Position numbers and translations under genes: made by a program. From JARYLZ01 sp964388275 (GTDB lineage: Bacteria > Bacteroidota > Ignavibacteria > SZUA-365): a DNA stretch of 55,245 nt. The notes below the pieces were generated by a model that saw only the letters and a program-made list of their open reading frames with translations, was not told the DNA's origin and made no database searches. Positions 17,159 to 26,177 of this stretch are shown in pieces. The first letter of the stretch is position 1; each line of letters begins with the position of its first letter. The DNA is taken from contig CAYLZD010000027.1 of assembly GCA_964388275.1 (NCBI GenBank), positions 1 through 55,245 on the forward strand. The letters are read 5' to 3'.

Positions 17159-18040
17159 TCAAAAATCAACCGTGAAACCCGGACCCCAGTAGGACCAGCG
17201 GCGGTCGTGATATTCACCGTGCTGCGAGAGTCCGTTGTACCAGGCGATGAACACGTTGACGCCCTCGCCTCTCCATTTTCCGAGCTTAACGCCCGCTTGA
17301 AGTGAATGGTTGCCGACGGCGGCATATCCGCCCGACAGGCAGGCCTCGTACGCTGCGTACGGCCGCAGATAAGCGATGCCGGGTATCCGAGGCGACGCCT
17401 CGGCACCGATACGGGCCATCCACGGGAGCAGTTCCGAAGGATCGATGTGGTAAACGTATTGCGCTCCGGCATAGACGCGGAGACAGTCGCGGTAATCGAT
17501 CGCCGCCGTCAACTCCGCGAACTCCCGGCTGTAAACGCGCGGCGCCGCGCCGTCGCGCCAGCCGCCCTCGAACTTGTCGTAACTGCCGTCGACCAGATGG
17601 GCGCTAATGTGTGACAGCCGGAAACGGGAAGATACCGACAGCGTAGAGTCCAAAGGACGCATGTAGTTGAGCGTCAGACCGAAAAGGTAGTCCACCGCAT
17701 CCACTGGAAAATGGAAATTCGCGGTCTGCCGAAGCGACGACCACGTAAAAAACTCCGCGCCGGCGCTCATCGCTTCACCGGGACGGCCGGATATCGGGAA
17801 GGTCACTATGTCGATACTGTTGCCGATATCGAGTCTCAGACGGCCCTCGCCCCGGAGACTCACGGCGCCGACTCTGGCTTCCGTCGCCGGGGCGAGCAGC
17901 GGAGCGAAAAGCAGCCTTCCGTCCCGCATGAGCATCTCCGACGCGTTCTGGGCGGCTGAAGGAGGCGCCGCGATCAGCCACACCGCGGCCGCAACGATAC
18001 CTGGAATGACTCCTGATTTACCGCGCGATTTCATCATCAT
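17159..18040 (-). CDS. DUF1207-like secreted/outer-membrane protein
   Basis: About 293 residues from the first of three in-frame ATGs (18040, 18037, 18034). A signal peptide follows (VIPGIVAAAVWLIAAPPSAAQ). The mature part reads DGRLLFAPLLAPATEARVGA, then alternating beta strands ending RWSYWGPGFTVDF, which agrees with DUF1207 proteins (outer-membrane beta-barrel-like, unknown function). The frame is open to 18199, but the signal peptide fixes the start. The start overlaps the end of the small ORF at 18018-18368. Family assignment is by pattern, not by search. Confidence 0.65.
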   Translation of the reverse strand: MMMKSRGKSGVIPGIVAAAVWLIAAPPSAAQNASEMLMRDGRLLFAPLLAPATEARVGAVSLRGEGRLRLDIGNSIDIVTFPISGRPGEAMSAGAEFFTWSSLRQTANFHFPVDAVDYLFGLTLNYMRPLDSTLSVSSRFRLSHISAHLVDGSYDKFEGGWRDGAAPRVYSREFAELTAAIDYRDCLRVYAGAQYVYHIDPSELLPWMARIGAEASPRIPGIAYLRPYAAYEACLSGGYAAVGNHSLQAGVKLGKWRGEGVNVFIAWYNGLSQHGEYHDRRWSYWGPGFTVDF

Positions 18041-18368
18041 CGTACAGCGGACCGGGATCGTCGCCCGGCTCCGCCACGAACAGTCGCGAACATATGTCGC
18101 CGTCGAAATTCCCGCTTCGTTCGCAGTTCCTGAAGCGATCCCTGATAGCGTCCATGTCGTCGGCTTCGGGACTGACCGAGAGGTCCTCGATGTCATCACA
18201 ATTCATGCAGAATATGACGTGCACACCCGGCGCTTCCCGCCTGTTTTCATCCCGCGGATCTATTGTGTATGCATATTTCACTGGAAGCCCTTCCGGAACA
18301 CGACTGAATATATTGATGAAACACGGAAACTGAAAGGGAAATTCCCCACAATCGGCGCTGCGGTCCAT
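18018..18368 (-). CDS. Small acidic hypothetical protein
   Basis: 116 residues, unrecognised. It is acidic (SVSPEADDMDAIRDRF, GDDPGPLYDDDE) with six cysteines, including FCMNC near residues 53-57. No signal peptide or membrane segment. It fits the space between the second ABC permease (39 bases upstream) and the DUF1207 gene, whose start it overlaps, which is the main support for its being real. No good ribosome binding site is seen, so it could also be a chance open frame. Confidence 0.42.
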   Translation of the reverse strand: MDRSADCGEFPFQFPCFINIFSRVPEGLPVKYAYTIDPRDENRREAPGVHVIFCMNCDDIEDLSVSPEADDMDAIRDRFRNCERSGNFDGDICSRLFVAEPGDDPGPLYDDDEIAR

Positions 18369-18407
18369 TGACGAGGGACACGGGATGAACGCCGTAATCC
18401 AGCGCTT

Positions 18408-19637
18408 TTATTCGTAGCGCAGAGCTTCTATCGGATCGAGATTTGCGGCCTTCCATGCGGGATACGTGCCGAAGGCGATTCCGATAAGTCCGCATGCGGC
18501 CAATCCCACGGCTATCCAAAGCGGTTGCACTATGCCGTCTATTTCGAGCGCCATGGCAAGGGCGTTCCCGGCAAGCAGCCCGGCGATTATGCCCGCGAGC
18601 CCGCCCAGCAGAGTGATCGACACGGCTTCGTTCAGGAACTGCGAGACGATCGCACGCCGTGTGGCGCCGACCGCCTTTCGCACGCCGATCTCCCTCGTGC
18701 GCTCCGTAACCGAGACCAACATTATGTTCATGATGCCGATTCCCGCCGCGAGGAGCGCAACAGCGGCGACTGCAAGCGTGCCGGCCCGCAACGCGAAGGT
18801 CATCTCGTTGAACTGGGTTATCACCGATTCGTTTGAGAAAATCGCGAAATCGTTTTCCTCGCCCGGCGGCACATTGCGCAGCGAGCGCAGGATTCCGATC
18901 ACTTCATCCTGAACTGCGTCGAAAGACTCCCGCGATGGAGCCTGCACCATTATGTGGAGGCTTCTGTTCGAGCCGTACATGTGGAAGAAAGTTGAAATCG
19001 GAATTATGAAGTAATTGTCCCGCCTGCCGAAAAGACCCCCGCGGTCGCGCATCACTCCCACTATGGTGAAATCGCGCCCCTTCATACGCACGGTCTCGCC
19101 CACCGGGTTGACCGCCGTCGGAAAGAGACGGTCCAGGATTCCGGGACCGATCACGACCACAGGCCTGGCGAGGTCGATATCGGATTGGGTGAGCGAGCGC
19201 CCGTATTCGATCTCCCATTGATTCGTGAGCAGGCCTTCGGGAGTCTCGCCGGCGACCGGAATATTCGGATCCGTCCGTTTGTTTCTCCAGCCGACCGTTG
19301 CTCCGAAATGCCAGGACTCGAGCCCGATGCGCAGGGGTTTTTCCGCGCGCTTAACGAGCTCGATTCCCTGCTTCCAGGTTATGTCCATGCGATTCCGGAA
19401 ACGCTCGCGCCGGCCCGGACCGCCGCCCATGTCGTTCGGATATTTCTGTATCTGAAAAGTGTTGGCGCCGAGCATGCTCAATCCCGATTCGATGCTGTTC
19501 TGCAGCGCGCCGATGGACGTCATCACGGAGATTATGGAGAACACGCCGATGGCAACGCTGAGAAGCGTGAGCGACGCCCGGAGGCGGTTGCCCTTCAGGG
19601 TATGCAGTGCGGCGTTAAAATTCTCCGTCCAGGACAC
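18408..19637 (-). CDS. ABC transporter permease, MacB/FtsX-type (second)
   Basis: 409 residues. One N-terminal membrane helix (RASLTLLSVAIGVFSIISVM), a large periplasmic MacB-PCD-like domain, and three C-terminal helices with the conserved TREIGVRKAVGATRRAI loop. It ends ANLDPIEALRYE, the typical FtsX-domain tail. It lies 9 bases after a paralogous permease and shares the adjacent ATPase and MacA-like adaptor. MacB-type pumps use mechanotransmission to move substrates from the periplasm through TolC. Substrate unknown. Confidence 0.92.
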   Translation of the reverse strand: MSWTENFNAALHTLKGNRLRASLTLLSVAIGVFSIISVMTSIGALQNSIESGLSMLGANTFQIQKYPNDMGGGPGRRERFRNRMDITWKQGIELVKRAEKPLRIGLESWHFGATVGWRNKRTDPNIPVAGETPEGLLTNQWEIEYGRSLTQSDIDLARPVVVIGPGILDRLFPTAVNPVGETVRMKGRDFTIVGVMRDRGGLFGRRDNYFIIPISTFFHMYGSNRSLHIMVQAPSRESFDAVQDEVIGILRSLRNVPPGEENDFAIFSNESVITQFNEMTFALRAGTLAVAAVALLAAGIGIMNIMLVSVTERTREIGVRKAVGATRRAIVSQFLNEAVSITLLGGLAGIIAGLLAGNALAMALEIDGIVQPLWIAVGLAACGLIGIAFGTYPAWKAANLDPIEALRYE

Positions 19638-19646
19638 CGGATGCCT

Positions 19647-20873
19647 CTACTCGTAGCGCAGCGCATCCACGGGATCCATGCGCGCCGCGGTGAATGCCGG
19701 AATGATGCCGGACACTATGCCGACGCTGCTCGAAATCCCGAGAGCCAAGCCGACCACCCACAGCGGCATGGTCGAAGGCAGGACCTGGTTTATGATCAGA
19801 CTCAAGGGCCAGGACAGCGCAAGACCTATCAAACCTCCGAGTATGCACAACAGGGCGGACTCTATCAGGAACTGCAGCAGTATGCTGCGGCGTCTGGCGC
19901 CCACGGCTTTTCTCGTCCCGATCTCCCTCGTGCGCTCCTTGACCGAAACGAACATGATGTTCATGATGCCGACGCCGCCGACAAGCAGGGACAGCGAAGT
20001 GATGATGAAACCGACCACTCCTATGGTGGCCACAACGGAATTGAACACTTCCTTGAGGAAATCCTGCGTGTTGATGCCGAAGTCGTCTTCCTTGTCCGCC
20101 GGCACGCGGCGTATCTGCCGGAAAACGCCCACGAGCTCGAGTTTGGCGTCCTCCTTGTTCACATCCGGCAGTATCTTCACGTGTATGTCGATGCTTCTTT
20201 CGCTCCCGAACACCTTCAGGAAATTGGAGAGTGGAAGGAATACCTGCGTGTCCTTGCTGAAGGCGCTCATGCCCATGAAATCGCCTTCCTTCTCGAACAC
20301 GCCGATGACGCGGTAACTGAAGCCGCCTATTTTCACGGACTTTCCAATCGGATCTTCCCGCTCGAAAAGGTTGCGCGCCACGTCGTGGCCGATGACGCAG
20401 ACCGGTCTTCCGCTGCCCGCTTCCAGATCGTTGAAGAAGCGGCCGTCCTCCGGAACGACGCCGGATGTGACCACGTAATCCTCGACGGTTCCGTTGACGT
20501 TTCCCCGCACGGACCTGTTGCCGTACTTGAAGGTCACCTGCCAGGATGTGCCCACCGGCACCACCGCTTCGGCGAGCGTGAAACGCTCCTTGAGTTCCTC
20601 GGCTTCATGTACGGTTATGTCGCGACGGTTCCGGGATTTCCACCAGTCGTCGCCGAACCAGTTCCACTTGCTGACGTAATAAACGTCGGCGCCGAGCGAT
20701 TCTATGCTCTTGTTGAGAGCCGCGCCGAGACCCTCGATCACCGTGGCCATCAGAGTTACAACCACGATGCCAATCACGATCCCGAGAGTGGTCAGCACGG
20801 AGCGCATCTTGTTGGCAACAATCGCGTTCGACGCGATGCGCATGCCTTCCCGCAGTTCGTTCAGCCGCAGCAT
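19647..20873 (-). CDS. ABC transporter permease, MacB/FtsX-type (first)
   Basis: 408 residues with the same plan as its downstream neighbour: N-terminal helix (MRSVLTTLGIVIGIVVV), periplasmic domain, then three helices with TREIGTRKAVGARRRSIL and the tail AARMDPVDALRYE. The two permeases are diverged paralogues and could form a heterodimer with the single ATPase. It lies 18 bases from the ATPase gene. Substrate cannot be inferred. Confidence 0.92.
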   Translation of the reverse strand: MLRLNELREGMRIASNAIVANKMRSVLTTLGIVIGIVVVTLMATVIEGLGAALNKSIESLGADVYYVSKWNWFGDDWWKSRNRRDITVHEAEELKERFTLAEAVVPVGTSWQVTFKYGNRSVRGNVNGTVEDYVVTSGVVPEDGRFFNDLEAGSGRPVCVIGHDVARNLFEREDPIGKSVKIGGFSYRVIGVFEKEGDFMGMSAFSKDTQVFLPLSNFLKVFGSERSIDIHVKILPDVNKEDAKLELVGVFRQIRRVPADKEDDFGINTQDFLKEVFNSVVATIGVVGFIITSLSLLVGGVGIMNIMFVSVKERTREIGTRKAVGARRRSILLQFLIESALLCILGGLIGLALSWPLSLIINQVLPSTMPLWVVGLALGISSSVGIVSGIIPAFTAARMDPVDALRYE

Positions 20874-20891
20874 GACTTTCTTATCCCGTCC

Positions 20892-21620
20892 TCAGGCCTT
20901 CGAGTAGCGTTTGGGATTCTCGACGTGCACGTCGCTCGCAATCTCGCCGTCGAAAAGCCGGACTATCCTGTGCGCGTGCGCCGCGATGTCCTCCTCGTGC
21001 GTCACGATGATGAGAGTGTTGCCCTGATCGTTCAGATCGGCGAAAAGCTGCATGATCTCTTCGCCTGTTTTCGAGTCTAGATTGCCGGTCGGTTCATCCG
21101 CGAGAATAATCGAAGGATTGTTAACCAGGGCGCGCGCCACCGCCACGCGCTGCCTCTGCCCGCCGGACAGTTCGTTCGGTTTGTGCTCCATGCGGCCGGC
21201 CAGTCCGACCGACGTCAGCGCCCGTTCGGCCCTCACGCGCCGGTCCGACGCCGGCACGCCGGCGTATATCAGCGGAAGCTCGACGTTGTGAAGCGCTGTG
21301 GATCGAGCGAGCAGGTTGAAAGTCTGAAAGACGAATCCGATCTGCTTGTTACGTATGGCGGCCAGTTCATCGTCGTCCATTTCACCGACGTTCACACCGG
21401 TGAATTGATAAAGACCCGAAGTCGGTGTGTCGAGACAGCCGATGATGTTCATCAGCGTCGACTTGCCGGACCCGGACGGACCCATGATGGCGACGTATTC
21501 GTTCCTGTGTATGTCGAGAGAAGCTCCAGCCAGGGCGTGGACCTTCTCCGCGCCCATGTCGTAGGTCTTCGTGATGTTAACTATATGGATGAGCGGCTTC
21601 TCGCCGGATAAATCTGTCAT
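20892..21620 (-). CDS. ABC transporter ATP-binding protein (MacB/LolD type)
   Basis: 242 residues. Walker A GPSGSGKST near 49-57, signature LSGGQRQRVAVARAL near 145, Walker B IILADEPTGNLDS, and H-loop VTHEEDIA. This is the MacB/LolD subfamily of ATPases, here a separate polypeptide rather than fused to the permease as in E. coli MacB. Its start overlaps the stop of the adaptor gene by 4 bases, so translation is likely coupled. It powers the two permeases encoded just downstream. Confidence 0.95.
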   Translation of the reverse strand: MTDLSGEKPLIHIVNITKTYDMGAEKVHALAGASLDIHRNEYVAIMGPSGSGKSTLMNIIGCLDTPTSGLYQFTGVNVGEMDDDELAAIRNKQIGFVFQTFNLLARSTALHNVELPLIYAGVPASDRRVRAERALTSVGLAGRMEHKPNELSGGQRQRVAVARALVNNPSIILADEPTGNLDSKTGEEIMQLFADLNDQGNTLIIVTHEEDIAAHAHRIVRLFDGEIASDVHVENPKRYSKA

Positions 21621-22939
21621 GACGGTTTTTTCCTGCCGAATGCTTCCTTGTCCTCGATTCGGACGCGCGTGCTGTCTTCGAGTTCGCGGCTTATCGCGCG
21701 ATAACTGCCCTTGACAACCGTTTCGCCCTCTTTCAGGCCCTCCATGATTTCGATATGCTCGTCGCTGCTGATGCCTGTCTTCACGGCGCGCTTGCGAACG
21801 AGATCCTTCTCGACCACGAACACCACCTCGTCAGGCCGCTTCTTGTCCTTCTTCTTTTCCTTCTCCTCGACCGTTGCCGGTCCCTCTTCCTGGCCCTCTT
21901 CCCGCGACTCTTCCGACCTCTCTGCGATTTTTTTACCCTCCGGCTCGCGTGTCGTGACGCATTGCAGGGGTACCGCGAGCACGCTCGTCCTGGTTTCAGT
22001 CTCGATGCGCGCGGAACAAGACATGCCTGGACGGAATTCCACCGACTTGTCGATAAGCAGAAGCCGGACCTCGAAATTCGTGACCTCCTCCTGCGTGCCC
22101 ATGCCCTTTGTCTTGGCCGTGTTCGCTATCTGGTAAACGACGGCGGTGAAAACGCGGTTGGGATACGCATCCACCTCGACGCGGGCGGTGTCGTTGAGGC
22201 TTATCAGGACGACGTCGTTCTCATTGACTTCCACGCGGGCTTCCATCACGGCGAGGTCGCTGACGGTCATGATCTCAGTCCCCTGCATGAAGCTGGAGCC
22301 GGACACGCGTTCTCCCGGCTTGGAAATGAGCTGTGAAACCACACCGTTGATGGGGGAGAAAATGGAAGTCTTGTTGAGATTTTCCCTGGTCCTGCTCAGG
22401 AACGCCTGCGAATTTTCCACCTCGTATTTCGCGGCGTCCAGGTTCGCTCTGGAAACTTCATGAGCGTTCTTGATGGTTTCCAGATCCGATTCCGAAATCA
22501 ATCCCTTCTGGAAAAGCAGCTTCTGACGCTGAAATTCGCTTTCTATGCGCCTCAGATCGGCTGCCCGCTGTTCCTGAAACGCCTTGGCCCTGTTGAGGTT
22601 TGCCACGGCCTGCTCGCGGTCGGCCACGTACGTGTCGGGTTTGATGCGGACGAGCAACTGTCCGCGCTTCACCCGGTCGCCTTCCTTGACCGGCAGCTCA
22701 ATGATTTCGCCCGAGACTTCGGCGTTGATCTTCACCTGCATCTGCGGCTCTATCTTTCCGGTGGCCTCCACTACCTGCGTAATGGTCCTGCGCGCCGCTT
22801 TCTCCGTCTGCACGGTGATTATCTCGTCGCCCTTGCCGGCGAAGATCACCACCGCAAGGACCACCAGGGCCAGCAGGCCTATGGCGGAGAGAATGACTAT
22901 TTTTTTCCGGTTTCTTTTCTTCGTTTTGTTGGTCGCCAT
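21617..22939 (-). CDS. Efflux periplasmic adaptor subunit (MacA-like, HlyD family)
   Basis: 440 residues. Membrane anchor at about 12-34, a lipoyl/barrel-sandwich half (VEATGKIEPQMQVKINAEVSG), a helical hairpin at about 100-195, then beta-barrel and membrane-proximal domains. An unusual highly charged stretch (SEESREEGQEEG...EKEKKKDKKR) interrupts the C-terminal domain at about 340-375. It would link the ABC permeases in the inner membrane with the TolC-like protein encoded 20 bases upstream. Family certain; name MacA only by analogy. Confidence 0.92.
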   Translation of the reverse strand: MATNKTKKRNRKKIVILSAIGLLALVVLAVVIFAGKGDEIITVQTEKAARRTITQVVEATGKIEPQMQVKINAEVSGEIIELPVKEGDRVKRGQLLVRIKPDTYVADREQAVANLNRAKAFQEQRAADLRRIESEFQRQKLLFQKGLISESDLETIKNAHEVSRANLDAAKYEVENSQAFLSRTRENLNKTSIFSPINGVVSQLISKPGERVSGSSFMQGTEIMTVSDLAVMEARVEVNENDVVLISLNDTARVEVDAYPNRVFTAVVYQIANTAKTKGMGTQEEVTNFEVRLLLIDKSVEFRPGMSCSARIETETRTSVLAVPLQCVTTREPEGKKIAERSEESREEGQEEGPATVEEKEKKKDKKRPDEVVFVVEKDLVRKRAVKTGISSDEHIEIMEGLKEGETVVKGSYRAISRELEDSTRVRIEDKEAFGRKKPS

Positions 22940-22959
22940 GGTCTTGCCTGTCTGAGTCT

Positions 22960-24300
22960 TTAGTCGGACAATATGCCGAGCTGGTATTCCACTTGAGCCC
23001 GAGCCGTGAGATAATTGAAGGTGGCGTTGACCACGTCGCTTTGCGCCGCGGTGAGGTTGGCGTTCGCCACGATCAGGTCGAGCAGCGTGCCCGCTCCGAT
23101 CGAATAGCGTTCGGTAGCGATGCGTTGGTCTTCGAGCGCGGAACGCAGAGTGCGCGTGGAAATCTCCACGTTCTTTTCCGCGGCCGCGAGCGTATTGAGG
23201 CTCTTCTGCACGCCGGACGCAATGGCGCGCTCCTGTTCGCTGAGATAGGTCGCAGCGTCGCTGCGATCGATTTCGGCTCTTTCTATCGCAGTCGACACGT
23301 TGAAATTGCTGAATATGGGCAGCGAGATGCGCAGGCCGTAGGAGAAGTCGGTGAATCCAGAAGAAGTGAACTCCTCCAGCACGATGTTGTTCCAGCCGTA
23401 ACGCGCGAACGCGGAAACGGTCGGAAAAACCGCGGAGCGGGCGATTCCAACGCCTTTTTCGGCGCTGCGCAAGGCGAACTCCGTCTGCCTGTAATCCGAC
23501 CTGGCATCCAGGGCGCGCCGCACAAGTTCGGGATAATCGGACAGTTCAGTCCTGTACCGTGCCATTCCGGCCGAATCCACCGATTCAGCCAGGCCCGCGG
23601 CGTCGATGTCGAATGGACTGCGGGGGTCCAGTCCCAGCATGGTCTGCATGTCCACGAGCGAATTGCGGAAATCGTTTTCGGACTGCAGCAGGCCGAGTTC
23701 GTCGCGTCCCACCTGCACTTGCTGGCGATACACGTCGGCGAGAGGAACTGAACCGACCTGGTTCATCGCCCTGACCCGTTCGAGCTGCTTCCGCGAGCGC
23801 TCGAGGTTGCTCTCGTTCACTTTCACCAGTTGCTGCAGCCGGAGCGAATTGTAGAATCCCTGCTTCACGAGAAATATCACGTCCTGCCGGCGCCTTTGAT
23901 GACCGCTCTCCGCGGCCCTGGCGTTGAGTATTCCCCTGTCCGCGCCGTAGATGTTGTTCAGGCCGTCAAATAGAACAAGCGAGGAGGAGATCGAGTAGTC
24001 GTAGCTGTTTCTCGAGGTGATGAGGCCGCTCGGCAGAAGAGAATACCTGTCCTTGTCCGTTCTCGTCCAGCCCGCCGACGCCGAAAGCGAAGGCAGGAAT
24101 TGTCCGAAGGCCTGCTGCTTGTAGGTTCCGGCTCTTGCGATTTCGCTGCCGCTGCGCCTGAGATCGGGGTTGTTCTGGAGGGCGAGTTGCACGCATTCCT
24201 CCAGGGTGCGTCCTCGCGGCGTTTGTTCCTGGGCTGCCGCATCGGATGCCGGCGCCTGCCAGGCCAGCGCCGAGGCGATGAGAAGTGATCTGATCTTCAT
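22960..24300 (-). CDS. TolC-family outer-membrane efflux protein
   Basis: 446 residues. Signal peptide (LLIASALAWQAPASDAAAQ), then two long alpha-hairpin repeats typical of TolC: RTLEECVQLALQNNPDLRRS near the start, and ERYSIGAGTLLDLIVANANL near residue 400, a classic repeat-end motif. It forms the outer-membrane tunnel for the pump encoded downstream (adaptor, ATPase, two permeases), which makes this a complete tripartite efflux operon. The CCA-adding enzyme gene is 88 bases upstream. Confidence 0.94.
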   Translation of the reverse strand: MKIRSLLIASALAWQAPASDAAAQEQTPRGRTLEECVQLALQNNPDLRRSGSEIARAGTYKQQAFGQFLPSLSASAGWTRTDKDRYSLLPSGLITSRNSYDYSISSSLVLFDGLNNIYGADRGILNARAAESGHQRRRQDVIFLVKQGFYNSLRLQQLVKVNESNLERSRKQLERVRAMNQVGSVPLADVYRQQVQVGRDELGLLQSENDFRNSLVDMQTMLGLDPRSPFDIDAAGLAESVDSAGMARYRTELSDYPELVRRALDARSDYRQTEFALRSAEKGVGIARSAVFPTVSAFARYGWNNIVLEEFTSSGFTDFSYGLRISLPIFSNFNVSTAIERAEIDRSDAATYLSEQERAIASGVQKSLNTLAAAEKNVEISTRTLRSALEDQRIATERYSIGAGTLLDLIVANANLTAAQSDVVNATFNYLTARAQVEYQLGILSD

Positions 24301-24388
24301 GTGTTCGGTGGTCTCCGGGAATGCCCTCCTGGAATGTCGGGAAGGCCGTGTACAGCTCTTTTTTGAACGAAGCGCCGGCGCAAAAGTT

Positions 24389-25888
24389 TCACTCCTTCAG
24401 TCGCTCGGGAAGACGTTCCATCATCGATCTGCGCGAGCGGGGTTTAACAGGCGAAGGCGCGTTCAGCACCCGATCCTTTATGGACAGCAGATACTCTACC
24501 GCCTCTTCCCTTCGGTTTTCGATCAATCCGTCGAGTATGGCGTCCTCGACTTTCTGTTTCAACAAGCCCACCTCGATGCCGCTGGGTATGCCGCACAATG
24601 CCATGATCTCGTCTCCTCTCAGCGGCGGTTGCCAGTTGCGCAGGCGGTCCCTCTCCTCGACTTCGTTCATTTTCCGGATGAGGTTCTCGTAATTCCGCAG
24701 GTACTGCTGAACCAGTTTAGGGTTCTTCGAGGTGATGTCGGCGCGGCAAAGCGTCAGCAACGCGTCGATATCCTCCCCGGCTTCGAAAAGCAGGCGTCTG
24801 ATCGCGGAGTCCGTTACGCCGTCGTTCACGAGCGCTATCGGCCGCAGATGCAGAGCCACCAGCTTCTCCACGAAGCGCATATGCTCCATCGGCAACCGGA
24901 GAGCCCTGAATATTTTCTTCACGCGTCGCGATCCGATTTCCGCATGGCCGTGAAAGGTCCAACCGCTTTCCTCGCTGAACGACTTTGTCTGCGGTTTCGC
25001 GATATCGTGCAACAGAGCGCTCAAGCGCAGCCATAGATCGTCGCTGACCCTCGCCGTGTTGTCCACCACTTTCAGCGTGTGAAAAAACACGTCCTTGTGG
25101 TGGAAATTCCTGACACCGTCGGGGTATTCGATGGAACGTTGATCCACACCGGCGAGTAGTGAAAGCTCCGGAAACACGTGAGGAAGGAGACCCGTCTCGT
25201 GGAGAAGGATGAAACCCACCGATGGCTTTCTCGAAGCCAGTATCTTGAGGAGTTCGTCCCGCACTCGCTCTGTCGACACTATGCCTATTCGATCTGCCAT
25301 GCGGCGCACGGCCTCCAGCGCCGCCTCATCCGGCCTGAACAGAAGTTGAGCCGCGAAACGGCAGGCGCGCGCCATTCTCAGCGGATCTTCCGAGAACGTT
25401 TCCTCCGGATCGCCCGGAGTCCGCAGAGTACGCTCGTGTATGTCGTGAAGACCGCCCAAGGGATCGATTATGACGCCTCCGCCGCTCGAGTCCAACCGCA
25501 CGGCCATGGCGTTCACCGTAAAATCACGCCGCTTCAGATCGTCCTCGATGCCGCCCCTGCTCACGCGGGGTTTGCGGGAGTCGCGGTTGTATGCCTCCTT
25601 CCTCATTCCTACAAATTCGAGTTCCATGCCTTCCGCAATCAGACGGGCCGTGCCGAAAGCTTCGAATTCAACCGGTACACTCGTGTTCAGTCTTCTATGA
25701 ACAAGTCTTGCGAAACCAATGCCGTCGCCGTCGACCGAAATATCGGCGTCCTTGACCTCCCTCCCCATGACCGTGTCGCGCACGTAACCTCCGACGAGGT
25801 ACGTGGCGACGCCCGCATCATCGGCGATCCGGCCGATTGTACGCAGCAGTTCGCTCGTGATTTCGAATGATCGGGTATCTGCAGGCAT
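24389..25888 (-). CDS. cca: CCA tRNA nucleotidyltransferase / poly(A) polymerase family with HD domain
   Basis: 499 residues. Nucleotidyltransferase signature LVGGYVRDTVMGREVKDADI at about 27-46, followed by RRDFTVNAMAVRL near 120 and the head-binding domain. An HD domain begins about residue 255, with LLHDIAKPQTKSF near 288. This architecture is usual in Bacteroidota/Chlorobi CCA-adding enzymes, which add or repair the tRNA 3' CCA end. The tRNA-Ala in this window does not encode its CCA, so such an enzyme would be needed. Poly(A) polymerase activity cannot be excluded. Confidence 0.9.
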   Translation of the reverse strand: MPADTRSFEITSELLRTIGRIADDAGVATYLVGGYVRDTVMGREVKDADISVDGDGIGFARLVHRRLNTSVPVEFEAFGTARLIAEGMELEFVGMRKEAYNRDSRKPRVSRGGIEDDLKRRDFTVNAMAVRLDSSGGGVIIDPLGGLHDIHERTLRTPGDPEETFSEDPLRMARACRFAAQLLFRPDEAALEAVRRMADRIGIVSTERVRDELLKILASRKPSVGFILLHETGLLPHVFPELSLLAGVDQRSIEYPDGVRNFHHKDVFFHTLKVVDNTARVSDDLWLRLSALLHDIAKPQTKSFSEESGWTFHGHAEIGSRRVKKIFRALRLPMEHMRFVEKLVALHLRPIALVNDGVTDSAIRRLLFEAGEDIDALLTLCRADITSKNPKLVQQYLRNYENLIRKMNEVEERDRLRNWQPPLRGDEIMALCGIPSGIEVGLLKQKVEDAILDGLIENRREEAVEYLLSIKDRVLNAPSPVKPRSRRSMMERLPERLKE

Positions 25889-26113
25889 ATCGCGGAAAAC
25901 TTTAATTTAAGGAAGATCCTTCAAGTAAACAATACACTTTTTCGGTCAGCTCGATTCAGCGAACTGGATTCGGCACAGATATGGTACTACACTGTCAGCC
26001 GCTATGACATTATTGACATGCTATTTCGTCAGCTATCGACTGCACGCTTCATCCGAGACGTCAAATCCTCAAAAATTAAACGGAAATAGCGCAATTCCAG
26101 CTCTGTAGCGTAG

Positions 26114-26129
26114 TGGCACGCAATTTGAA
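26114..26129 (+). promoter_or_regulatory. Candidate sigma54 (-24/-12) promoter upstream of hsp20
   Basis: TGGCACGCAATTTGAA, compared with the consensus TGGCACG-N4-TTGC(A/T). All fixed positions agree except the C of the -12 GC, which is A here. Spacing is exact. Transcription would start near 26140, about 38 bases before the hsp20 ATG. No CIRCE element was seen in the 289-base region between cca and hsp20. The altered -12 element lowers confidence. Confidence 0.4.
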
Positions 26130-26177
26130 GACATATTAAAGACGTTTCAGAAGTCACATTATCAAGGAGTAAGGAAA

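Noticed and set aside
14875..17175. 766-codon plus-strand open frame
   Set aside because: Runs opposite three recognised genes; no motif.
19185..21080. 631-codon plus-strand open frame
   Set aside because: Antisense of the two ABC permeases and ATPase; His/Arg-rich shadow sequence.
25889..26113. Possible TTGACA promoter and CIRCE site before hsp20
   Set aside because: A TTGACA occurs but has no -10 at proper spacing; no CIRCE inverted repeat found.
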